Part shown: positions 8,159 through 15,228 of the stretch, piece by piece
Layout of the letters: the number at the start of each line of letters is the position of its first letter
How positions within the stretch are numbered: the first letter of the stretch is position 1
Assembly: GCA_946621875.1 (NCBI GenBank)
Contig: CAMOOX010000031.1
Span: 1 to 15,599 of the forward strand
Direction of reading: 5' to 3'
DNA: 15,599 bases
Origin: UBA1738 sp003453455
Lineage (GTDB): Bacteria > Bacillota > Clostridia > UBA1381
Notes under the pieces: model-generated
The model's database searches: none
The model's input: only the letters and a program-made list of their open reading frames with translations
Told to the model about the DNA's origin: nothing
Position numbers and translations under genes: made by a program

Positions 8159-9075
8159 TGCCAATTAAAATTCCTAACGATTTACCGGCAACAGAAACAT
8201 TAAATAGTGAAAATATCTTTGTTATAACAGAAACAAGGGCTCTTACGCAGGATATAAGACCATTAAGGATTTTGCTGCTTAATCTGATGCCGACAAAAAT
8301 CGCGACAGAAACTCAGTTTGCCCGTCTTTTGGGTAACACTCCTCTTCAAGTAAAACTTGAATTTTTGCAGACTGCAACACACAAAGCAACACATACCGAT
8401 GAGCAGCATATGATAGATTTTTACAAAAGTTTTGATGAAATCAAGGGTGAAAAATATGATGGTATGATAATAACCGGTGCGCCAGTTGAACTTATGGATT
8501 TTGAAGATGTGAATTATTGGGAAGAGCTTTGTACGATAATGGATTGGAGCAAGACGCATGTCACAAGCACTCTCCATATTTGCTGGGCAGCACAGGCGGC
8601 ACTTTATCACTATTATGGAATAAAAAAAGTTTCCCTTCCTGAAAAGCTTTTCGGCATATATCCTCATACGGCAGATTATAAGCAGTCAATTCTTTTGCGT
8701 GGATTTGACGATGTTTTCATGGCGCCTCACTCACGGCATACTACCGTATTGCGGGAAGATATTGAAAATATACCCGATTTAAAAATCCTTGCGTCTTCAA
8801 AAGAGGCAGGAGTTTATATAATTTCTACTGATAAGGGAAGACAAATTTTCGTTACAGGTCACCCCGAATATGACACAGATACGCTTAAAAATGAATATTT
8901 GCGAGATTTACAGGCCGGTAAGAAAATACAAATGCCCAAAAATTATTTTGAAAATGATGATGAGAAAAAGCCGCCTATAAACAGTTGGCGCAGTAGTGCA
9001 AATCTCCTTTATTCAAATTGGCTCAATTACTTTGTATATCAAACAACGCCGTATAATATTGAAGAAATACAATAA
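8158..9075 (+). CDS. metA: Homoserine O-acetyltransferase
   Basis: An enzyme of the MetA (homoserine transacylase) family that makes the activated homoserine used by MetY. It is 305 residues. The catalytic triad is present at the family's standard numbering: Cys142 in HICWAAQA, and His235 and Glu237 in TGHPEYD. Residue 111, which sets acyl-CoA choice in this family (Glu for acetyl-CoA, Gly for succinyl-CoA), is Glu in TGAPVELMDF, so the donor should be acetyl-CoA despite the common 'succinyltransferase' label. GAGGTGA inside the metY end serves as its ribosome binding site. No terminator is visible after its stop. Confidence 0.94.
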   Translation: MPIKIPNDLPATETLNSENIFVITETRALTQDIRPLRILLLNLMPTKIATETQFARLLGNTPLQVKLEFLQTATHKATHTDEQHMIDFYKSFDEIKGEKYDGMIITGAPVELMDFEDVNYWEELCTIMDWSKTHVTSTLHICWAAQAALYHYYGIKKVSLPEKLFGIYPHTADYKQSILLRGFDDVFMAPHSRHTTVLREDIENIPDLKILASSKEAGVYIISTDKGRQIFVTGHPEYDTDTLKNEYLRDLQAGKKIQMPKNYFENDDEKKPPINSWRSSANLLYSNWLNYFVYQTTPYNIEEIQ

Positions 9076-9091
9076 AATTATTAAAAAACTA

Positions 9092-9120
9092 TTGACAAAG
9101 CAAAAAAAATGTGTTAATAT
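9092..9120 (+). promoter_or_regulatory. Sigma-A promoter of T-box unit 1
   Basis: A perfect -35 TTGACA (9092-9097) and a -10 TAATAT (9115-9120) are spaced by 17 bases, with an extended -10 TGT. Transcription would start near 9127 and enter the T-box leader. Confidence 0.78.
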
Positions 9121-9126
9121 CACTCT

Positions 9127-9399
9127 GACAATTATTAAAGGCTGTGATGAAGACGGTCGAGAGTAGCGGTTTTTAAGAGAGTTGGCGGTTGCTGCGAGCC
9201 AATAAAACTGCCTTTCAATGACCCATCGCTTCTGAGCCGGGGGTGTGAAATTTAAGTAGTGTCCCTCGTGATTGCTGCGTTAATGCATAGAGCTTGTTGG
9301 AGCTTGATAAGAGGTGTCCTTTTTGGACGCAATTTGAGTGGTACCGCGGGAAAATTAGTTTTAACCCGTCTCAAAGATTTTCTTTGAGGCGGTTTTTTT
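9127..9399 (+). promoter_or_regulatory. T-box riboswitch 1, candidate Ile (AUC) specifier
   Basis: A tRNA-sensing leader that fills the 343 bases between metA and the synthetase. Stem I is closed by GGCU/AGCC (9140-9143 with 9235-9238) and a kink-turn (UGA at 9148-9150), then GAAG/CUUC (9149-9152 with 9229-9232). A compact internal loop (AC opposite C-AUC-G) puts AUC at 9225-9227, followed by GGUC/GACC (9155-9158 with 9220-9223). The apical AGAGAG and the GGUUG-containing distal loop match the family. The T-box core GAGTGGTACCGCGGG (9336-9350) has a UGGU bulge that would pair with a tRNA ending ACCA. UUUGAG (9333-9338) pairs with CUCAAA (9370-9375) in the antiterminator. The T-box identity is clear; the specifier is inferred. 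Confidence 0.93.
9366..9399 (+). terminator. T-box 1 attenuator terminator
   Basis: CCGTCTCAAAGA (9366-9377) pairs with TCTTTGAGGCGG (9381-9392) with one G-U wobble, followed by seven T. The left arm overlaps the antiterminator partner, which is how the T-box switch works. Confidence 0.9.
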
Positions 9400-9418
9400 A
9401 TTTAAGGAGTTGATATTT

Positions 9419-11680
9419 ATGGAACCAAATGCAAAACTCATCGAAATTGCAGAAAGAATTAAGGAAATGCGCGAAATTATGGGTTTTTCTGTTCAGGATA
9501 TGGCAGAAAAAACAGAGGTTACTGCCCAAAAGTACTTGCAGTATGAAACAGGAACGCTTGATTTCCCGTTTACATTTATTCACAAGTGTGCACTTGCGTT
9601 TCATTTAGAGATAAATGATATTTTGGAAGGCGTCAGTGCAAACCTTTCTTCATATAATGTGACAAGAAAGGGCGAGGGGCATCAAACCGCAAAAGAGGAC
9701 GGAATTTCAATCTCTAATTTAGCGCCTCTTTTTAAGCATAAAATTGCTGAGCCTTATTATGTTACTTATGACTATTCAGAGGAACAACAGCATCTTCCGA
9801 TACATTTAACTACGCATAAGGGACAGGAATTTGACCTGATTCTGGAGGGAAGCTTGAAAGTACAGATAGGAGAGCATACCGTTATTCTGAATGAGGGAGA
9901 TTCTATTTATTATAACAGCTCAACACCTCATGGAATGATTGCAATAGGCGGAAAAAAGTGTGTTTTCTGTGCTATTATTTTGGCAGGCGAGGATAAACAT
10001 GACGAAAGTGAGCTCACAAACACCATATTGCACGCACGCCAATCGGAAAATCTTGTAATAAACGATTTTGTTAAGGTAAAAGAAACAGAAATGGGTGTTT
10101 TAGAGGATATTTCCTTTAAAAACGAAGACTCCTTCAACTTTGCTTTTGATGTTGTTGACAAGATTGCAAGAAAATATCCCGAAAAATTGGCGATGGTGCA
10201 TTTAGACAATGATATGAATGAGCGTCGTTTTACCTTCAAAGATATAAAAGATGCGTCAAGCCAGACCGCAAATTATTTTAAGTCTTTGGGAATAGGAAAA
10301 GGGGACAAGGTAATGCTTGTTTTAAAGAGGAATTACCAGTTCTGGTTCTCAATTCTTGCTCTTCATAAGCTGGGCGCAGTCGTAATCCCTGCAACAAATC
10401 AGTTAAAAGAACACGATTACACATACCGTTTCGAAGCAGCAGAGGTTAAGGCTATTGTTTGTGCAAATGAAGATTATATTTTAGACCAGGTTGACCTTGC
10501 GGCAAAAAATGCGCCAAATCTTAAAATAAAAATTGCAACCGATACTGACCGAAAAGGCTGGCACAACTTTAACCGTGAATACAGCCTTTTCAGCAGAAAA
10601 TTTGTCCGTGAAGAAGGCGCGCCTTGCGGTAATGATGATATGCTTATGTTCTTTACATCAGGAACAACAGGGTATCCAAAAATTGCAGTGCATAGCTATA
10701 AATATCCGCTCGGACACTTTGTAACGGCAAAATACTGGCACTGTGCCGAACGCAATGGTCTTCATTTTACAATATCCGATACAGGCTGGGGAAAGGCGCT
10801 TTGGGGAAAGCTTTACGGTCAATGGATGTGTGAAGGCGGCGTGTTTGTATATGATTTCGATAGATTTCACGCAGACAAGATACTTCCGCTTTTCGCAAAA
10901 TATAATATAACTACTTTCTGTGCGCCCCCGACAATGTACCGTATGCTTATAAAGGAGGATTTATCAAAATATGATTTGTCTTCAATAAAGCACGCGACTA
11001 TTGCAGGTGAGGCACTTAATCCGGAAGTATTCAGGCAATTTAAAAAAGCAACAGGCCTTTCTTTGATGGAGGGATTTGGTCAGACAGAAACAACGCTCAC
11101 CGTTGCAAATCTTGTGGGAATGAACCCAAAACCGGGCTCTATGGGAAAACCCGTCCCGGGATATAATATCGACATAGTTAATCCGGAAGGAAAATCCTGC
11201 GATATAGGCGAGTCGGGCGAAATTGTTGTTCGTATCGATAAAGGCACTCCTTGCGGACTTTTCAAGGGCTACTATAAAAATCCGGAAAAAACGGATGAAG
11301 TTATGTATGACGGACTTTATCATACAGGAGATATTGCTTGGCGTGACGAGGACGGTCATTTCTGGTATGTAGGAAGGACAGATGATGTTATAAAGTCATC
11401 AGGTTATAGGATAGGACCCTTTGAAATTGAAAATGTTATAATGGAGCTTCCGTATGTATTAGAGTGCGGCGTTTCAGCCGTTCCTGATGAAATCCGCGGT
11501 CAGATTGTTAAAGCAAGCGTTGTGCTTACAAAGGATAAGGAAAAGTCCGAGGAGCTTAAAAAGGAAATCCAAAACTATGTAAAGGAAAAGACAGCGCCGT
11601 ATAAATATCCGAGAATTGTCGAATTCCGTGATGAACTTCCAAAGACAATAAGCGGCAAAATACAAAGAAATAAGCTATAA
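9419..11680 (+). CDS. XRE-HTH / cupin / AMP-forming acyl-CoA synthetase fusion, copy 1
   Basis: A 753-residue three-part protein. Residues 6-70 are an XRE-type helix-turn-helix. Residues about 125-190 are a cupin barrel (GQEFDLILEG at 135-144, GDSIYYNSSTPHG at 160-172). Residues about 240-753 are a complete ANL-family acyl-CoA synthetase with the P-loop FTSGTTGYPK (412-421), GFGQTETT (552-559), YHTGDI (634-639), VGRTDDVIKSSGYRIG (651-666) and PKTISGKIQR with catalytic Lys747. The enzyme should make acyl-CoA from a carboxylate, ATP and CoA. Its motifs resemble short/medium-chain synthetases, so a branched short-chain acid is a fair guess. The ATG at 9419 is 9 bases after AAGGAG; an in-frame TTG at 9410 abuts that site and is rejected. 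It is controlled by T-box 1. Substrate and DNA binding are unproven. Confidence 0.88.
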   Translation: MEPNAKLIEIAERIKEMREIMGFSVQDMAEKTEVTAQKYLQYETGTLDFPFTFIHKCALAFHLEINDILEGVSANLSSYNVTRKGEGHQTAKEDGISISNLAPLFKHKIAEPYYVTYDYSEEQQHLPIHLTTHKGQEFDLILEGSLKVQIGEHTVILNEGDSIYYNSSTPHGMIAIGGKKCVFCAIILAGEDKHDESELTNTILHARQSENLVINDFVKVKETEMGVLEDISFKNEDSFNFAFDVVDKIARKYPEKLAMVHLDNDMNERRFTFKDIKDASSQTANYFKSLGIGKGDKVMLVLKRNYQFWFSILALHKLGAVVIPATNQLKEHDYTYRFEAAEVKAIVCANEDYILDQVDLAAKNAPNLKIKIATDTDRKGWHNFNREYSLFSRKFVREEGAPCGNDDMLMFFTSGTTGYPKIAVHSYKYPLGHFVTAKYWHCAERNGLHFTISDTGWGKALWGKLYGQWMCEGGVFVYDFDRFHADKILPLFAKYNITTFCAPPTMYRMLIKEDLSKYDLSSIKHATIAGEALNPEVFRQFKKATGLSLMEGFGQTETTLTVANLVGMNPKPGSMGKPVPGYNIDIVNPEGKSCDIGESGEIVVRIDKGTPCGLFKGYYKNPEKTDEVMYDGLYHTGDIAWRDEDGHFWYVGRTDDVIKSSGYRIGPFEIENVIMELPYVLECGVSAVPDEIRGQIVKASVVLTKDKEKSEELKKEIQNYVKEKTAPYKYPRIVEFRDELPKTISGKIQRNKL

Positions 11681-11695
11681 AATTTCCGTTTACTA

Positions 11696-11724
11696 TTGAC
11701 ATTTTGATTTTTATATGCTAAAAT
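11696..11724 (+). promoter_or_regulatory. Sigma-A promoter of T-box unit 2
   Basis: A perfect TTGACA (11696-11701) and TAAAAT (11719-11724) are spaced by 17 bases, with an extended -10 TGC. The layout matches the promoter of unit 1. No terminator is visible between the copy 1 stop (11680) and this promoter, so some read-through into leader 2 is possible. Confidence 0.78.
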
Positions 11725-11730
11725 AGACGA

Positions 11731-12011
11731 AGTTGAATATTAAAAGCGTTGATGAAGAGGGTATTCTAAGCATAAATCTTAAAGAGAGTATGCGGTTGGT
11801 GTGAGCATATAGATTTTTTAGAATATTTGTAGCTTCGGAGCTGAAAGGAAGAAAGCTTTTTTTGCAAGTAGAACCTTTCCGAGTTTGCTGCGTTAGTGTA
11901 TAGAGCTTGTCAGAGCTTGAAGAGGCGTCAGTTTGGCGCAATTTGAGTGGTACCGCGGGTTTGTAATTTTACTCGTCTCAAAGATTTAGCATATCTTTGG
12001 GGCGAGTTTTT
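11731..12011 (+). promoter_or_regulatory. T-box riboswitch 2, candidate Val (GUA) specifier
   Basis: It occupies most of the 361 bases between the two synthetase genes. Stem I is closed at its base by AGC/GCU, with a kink-turn (UGA, 11753-11755) and GAAG/CUUC (11754-11757 with 11833-11836). A compact loop follows (AG opposite U-GUA-G), placing GUA at 11829-11831, then GGUAUUCUA/UAGAAUAUU (11760-11768 with 11819-11827). The apical AGAGAG and the GGUUG-containing distal loop match leader 1. The core GAGTGGTACCGCGGG (11945-11959 region) again has a UGGU bulge. The leader controls the second synthetase and, by read-through, the downstream ATPase, ferredoxin and VorB genes. The T-box call is firm; the specifier is inferred. 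Confidence 0.92.
11971..12011 (+). terminator. T-box 2 attenuator terminator
   Basis: ACTCGTCTCAAAGAT (11971-11985) pairs with ATCTTTGGGGCGAGT (11993-12007) with two G-U wobbles, followed by TTTTT. CTCAAA in the left arm is also the antiterminator partner of UUUGAG in the T-box core. Confidence 0.88.
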
Positions 12012-12041
12012 GTTTCCGAAGAGGCATAGGGAGGAATTATT

Positions 12042-14324
12042 ATGGAAATTAAAGGTCTTGATTTAAAAATCAAGGAAATGGCGACACGAATTAAAGAACT
12101 TCGTGAAATCGAAGGAATGTCTCCTCAGACAATGGCAAAACTGACCGACGTTTCTGTTAGCGAATATATTGCCTGTGAGAATGGACAGCACGATTTGAGT
12201 TTTGCTTTTATTTATCGCTGTGCTTTGGCGTTCCATGTAGATGTTACCGATATTGTAGAAGGTACAAGTCCCACGCTTAAATCATATACAGTAACAAGAA
12301 AGGGTGAGGGACAGAAAATTGAACAAGCTCACGGAATGATTTATTATAACCTCGCACCGGAATTCAGACGCAGAATATCAGAGCCTTTGTATGTTAAGGC
12401 GATTTATGATGAAGAGGCTGAGCATAAGGATATAGAACTCACTACCCATGACGGTCAGGAGTGCGATATTGTAATTAAAGGAACACTTATGGTGCAGCTC
12501 GGCTCCCATAAAGAAATTCTGCATGAGGGTGACTCAATTTATTATGACAGCCAAACTCCGCATGGGCTTTTAGCAGTAGGAGGAGAGGATTGCGAGTTTT
12601 ATGCAATAGTTCTCTCTGCAAACGGTGCTAAAACAGAGGAAAAAAGCACTGAATATGAAAATCCCAATGAGAGCAAAATACATCAGCCGTACCGCAGAAT
12701 TTATCATAATTTTATTCATCCGACAGAAGATGAGCGCGGTGCACTTTTATCGTTGCGATTTGAAAATGAAGACAAGTTTAATTTTGCCTTTGACATTGTT
12801 GATGCCTTAGCAGAGAAGCGTCCTGATAAGCTTGCAATGCTTCATTTAGATGTTAATAAAAATGAGCGAAGATTTTCATTTTTGGATATGAAAACTGAGT
12901 CTAACAAAACGGCTAATTACCTTAAATCTCTCGGCATCAAAAAGGGCGATAGGGTTATGCTCGTTTTAAAAAGACATTACCAGTTCTGGTTTGCGATTTT
13001 AGCACTTCATAAGATAGGTGCAATTGCAATTCCTGCAACAAATCAGCTCCAAGAACACGATTTTTCATACCGTTTTAATGCGGCGGGAGTTAGTGCTATT
13101 TTATGTACGGCAGATGGAGGAGTGAAAGAGCAGGTTGAGCTTGCTCAAAAAGATTCTCCTACCCTTAAAACAAAGATTTTGGTAGGCGGAGAGGCTGACG
13201 GTTGGCACAATTTTAATAGCGAATATACGCTGTTTTCAGATAAGTTTGAAAGAAGTGCGGATACTCCTTGCGGAGATGACTTGATGCTTATGTTCTTCAC
13301 ATCGGGAACAACAGGGTATCCAAAAATTGCGGCACATAGCTATAAATATCCGCTCGGACACTTTGTTACGGCAAATTACTGGCATTGTGTAGACCCTGAG
13401 GGGTTACATCTTACAATATCCGATACAGGCTGGGCAAAGGCTATGTGGGGCAAACTCTACGGTCAATGGCTTTGTGAGGCGGCAACTTTTGTATATGACT
13501 TTGACAGATTTCACGCAGACGATATACTTCCTCTTTTTGCAAAATATCATATAACAACATTCTGTGCACCTCCAACAATGTACCGTATGATGATTAAAGA
13601 GGATTTACGAAAATATGATATGTCTTCTGTTGAACACGCAACAATCGCAGGTGAGGCACTTAATCCGGAAGTATTTAAGCAACTTGAAAACTTAACAGGC
13701 TTGCAGGTTATGGAAGGCTTCGGACAGTCTGAAACATCGCTTGTTATAGGCAATCTTTTCGGAGGTACACATAAAATCGGCTCAATGGGTAAGCCTGTTC
13801 CTGGATATGATGTTGATTTGGTTGACGAAAACGGAAAGAGCGTCGGCGTCGGAAAAAGCGGTGAAATTGTTATAAGAACTTCTGAAAAATGTCCTTGCGG
13901 ACTCTTCCGTGAATACTATTTAGACCCCGAAAAAACAAAGGAAGCATGGCACGACGGTCTTTATCACACCGGTGATATTGCTGTTCGTGATGAAGATGGA
14001 TTTTACTGGTATGTTGGAAGGGCTGACGATGTTATAAAGTCATCAGGTTATAGGATTGGACCTTTCGAAATCGAAAATGTTATTATGGAGCTTCCGTATG
14101 TTTTGGAATGTGGCGTTTCTGCCGCTCCTGATGAGGTGAGAGGACAGGTCGTAAAAGCAAGTATTGTGCTTACCAAGGGAACTGAGCCATCTGAGGAGCT
14201 TAAAAAGGAAATCCAAAACTATGTAAAGGAAAATACCGCACCATATAAATATCCGCGCATTGTAGAATTCCGCGACGAACTACCGAAAACGGTAAGCGGT
14301 AAAATTATACGCTCACAATTATAA
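12042..14324 (+). CDS. XRE-HTH / cupin / AMP-forming acyl-CoA synthetase fusion, copy 2
   Basis: A 760-residue paralog of the gene at 9419-11680 with the same domain order: helix-turn-helix (about 12-74), cupin (about 132-195; DGQECDIVIKG at 137-147, GDSIYYDSQTPHG at 163-175), and acyl-CoA synthetase (about 247-760). Catalytic motifs are intact: FTSGTTGYPK (419-428), GFGQSETS (559-566), YHTGDI (641-646), VGRADDVIKSSGYRIG (658-673) and PKTVSGKIIR with Lys754. It differs from copy 1 around likely pocket positions (WAKAMWG against WGKALWG; SLVIGNLFGG against TLTVANLVGM) and in the linker at about 195-235, which suggests a different acyl substrate. AGGGAGG precedes the ATG. It starts an operon with the ATPase, ferredoxin and VorB genes, under T-box 2. 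Confidence 0.88.
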   Translation: MEIKGLDLKIKEMATRIKELREIEGMSPQTMAKLTDVSVSEYIACENGQHDLSFAFIYRCALAFHVDVTDIVEGTSPTLKSYTVTRKGEGQKIEQAHGMIYYNLAPEFRRRISEPLYVKAIYDEEAEHKDIELTTHDGQECDIVIKGTLMVQLGSHKEILHEGDSIYYDSQTPHGLLAVGGEDCEFYAIVLSANGAKTEEKSTEYENPNESKIHQPYRRIYHNFIHPTEDERGALLSLRFENEDKFNFAFDIVDALAEKRPDKLAMLHLDVNKNERRFSFLDMKTESNKTANYLKSLGIKKGDRVMLVLKRHYQFWFAILALHKIGAIAIPATNQLQEHDFSYRFNAAGVSAILCTADGGVKEQVELAQKDSPTLKTKILVGGEADGWHNFNSEYTLFSDKFERSADTPCGDDLMLMFFTSGTTGYPKIAAHSYKYPLGHFVTANYWHCVDPEGLHLTISDTGWAKAMWGKLYGQWLCEAATFVYDFDRFHADDILPLFAKYHITTFCAPPTMYRMMIKEDLRKYDMSSVEHATIAGEALNPEVFKQLENLTGLQVMEGFGQSETSLVIGNLFGGTHKIGSMGKPVPGYDVDLVDENGKSVGVGKSGEIVIRTSEKCPCGLFREYYLDPEKTKEAWHDGLYHTGDIAVRDEDGFYWYVGRADDVIKSSGYRIGPFEIENVIMELPYVLECGVSAAPDEVRGQVVKASIVLTKGTEPSEELKKEIQNYVKENTAPYKYPRIVEFRDELPKTVSGKIIRSQL

Positions 14325-14333
14325 GGAGAATTT

Positions 14334-15008
14334 ATGAAAAGAATAACCTTATTTGCAGGTCATTATGGCAGCGGAAAGACAAATATTGCAGTAAATTACG
14401 CAAAATTTGTCAAAAATCAGGGATTTAATGTTTCCGTAATTGACCTTGATATAGTAAATCCGTATTTCCGCACAAAAGACAGTGAGCTTGACTTGAAAAA
14501 TCATGGTATTTCCATTGTTTCCTCAGAGTATGCAAATACAAATCTTGATGCGCCTGCACTTCCAAAGGAAATTTATAGCAGCATAGCTGACAAAACACAG
14601 CATTTGGTAATTGATGTTGGAGGCGATGATGTGGGCGCAGTTGCGCTTGGCAGATTTGCTCCCGATATAATGGAGAATAATGACTTTGAAATGCTGTTTG
14701 TTGCAAATTTTTATAGACCGCTGACACAAACTGCTGAGGAAGCACTCTCGGTTATGCGTGAAATTGAGCTTGCCGGGCATATACCGTTTACCGGACTTGT
14801 CCATAACTCAAATATCGGCGACGAAACAACAAAAGAGAGTTTATTAAAAAAAGAAAACGAGATAGGAAAGCTATCTATGCTTTCAAATCTTCCAATTGTT
14901 ATGACAACTGCGACAGATGAAATTTTTAATTCGCTTTATGAGAGTAATTCTAAGATGTTCAAACTTGAACTTCAAGATAAATACTACAAAATAGAAAAGG
15001 AGATATGA
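14334..15008 (+). CDS. P-loop ATPase of the MinD/ParA/CobQ-like (SIMIBI) group
   Basis: A 224-residue soluble nucleotide-binding protein. GHYGSGKTN (9-17) is a P-loop of the SIMIBI type but lacks the first lysine of the true ParA/MinD deviant Walker A. DLDIVNPYF (37-45) resembles the switch I region and VIDVGGDD (92-99) the switch II/Walker B region. There is no membrane segment or amphipathic MinD tail. AAGGAG overlaps the stop of the preceding synthetase, and the ferredoxin gene starts 3 bases after its stop, so it is firmly inside the operon. Its role is unknown to me. Assembly or regulation of the adjacent iron-sulfur oxidoreductase is a guess from position only. Confidence 0.82.
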   Translation: MKRITLFAGHYGSGKTNIAVNYAKFVKNQGFNVSVIDLDIVNPYFRTKDSELDLKNHGISIVSSEYANTNLDAPALPKEIYSSIADKTQHLVIDVGGDDVGAVALGRFAPDIMENNDFEMLFVANFYRPLTQTAEEALSVMREIELAGHIPFTGLVHNSNIGDETTKESLLKKENEIGKLSMLSNLPIVMTTATDEIFNSLYESNSKMFKLELQDKYYKIEKEI

Positions 15009-15011
15009 AAA

Positions 15012-15218
15012 ATGGCAAAACTTACATTCAAAACAGAGCTTTGCAAAGGCTGCGGACTGTGTGTAGATGTATGTCCAAAAAAAATTCTTAAAATTGCAAA
15101 GGATAAGATAAACAAAAAGGGACATTCTCCTGTTGAAATTATTGACCAGGAACAATGTATTGCTTGTGCATTTTGTGCAACTATGTGTCCCGATTGCATT
15201 ATTACAGTAGAAAGGTAG
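15012..15218 (+). CDS. 2x[4Fe-4S] ferredoxin-type subunit of 2-oxoacid:ferredoxin oxidoreductase
   Basis: A 68-residue electron-transfer protein with two complete CxxCxxCxxxCP clusters: Cys11, 14, 17, 21 and Cys49, 52, 55, 59. One extra cysteine (Cys62) follows the second. The size and the next gene identify it as the small (delta, KorD/VorC-like) subunit that passes electrons between the oxidoreductase core and free ferredoxin, rather than a stand-alone ferredoxin. AAGGAG at 14997-15002, inside the end of the ATPase gene, sets the start. The ribosome binding site of the next gene overlaps its own stop codon, so the subunits are probably translated in a coupled way. Confidence 0.9.
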   Translation: MAKLTFKTELCKGCGLCVDVCPKKILKIAKDKINKKGHSPVEIIDQEQCIACAFCATMCPDCIITVER

Positions 15219-15228
15219 GTTATTTATA

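Noticed and set aside
9216..9218. CAA (Gln) as the T-box 1 specifier opposite AGUA
   Set aside because: It lies 17 bases from the kink-turn GAGC instead of 6, lacks the GAA partner, and has no counterpart in T-box 2. It is kept as the main alternative.
9410..9418. TTG start for synthetase copy 1
   Set aside because: It directly follows AAGGAG with no spacing. The ATG 9 bases further on has ideal spacing.
14425..14804. Overlapping minus-strand frames within the ATPase gene
   Set aside because: They lie antisense to a well-supported gene, have no ribosome binding site and no recognisable protein features.
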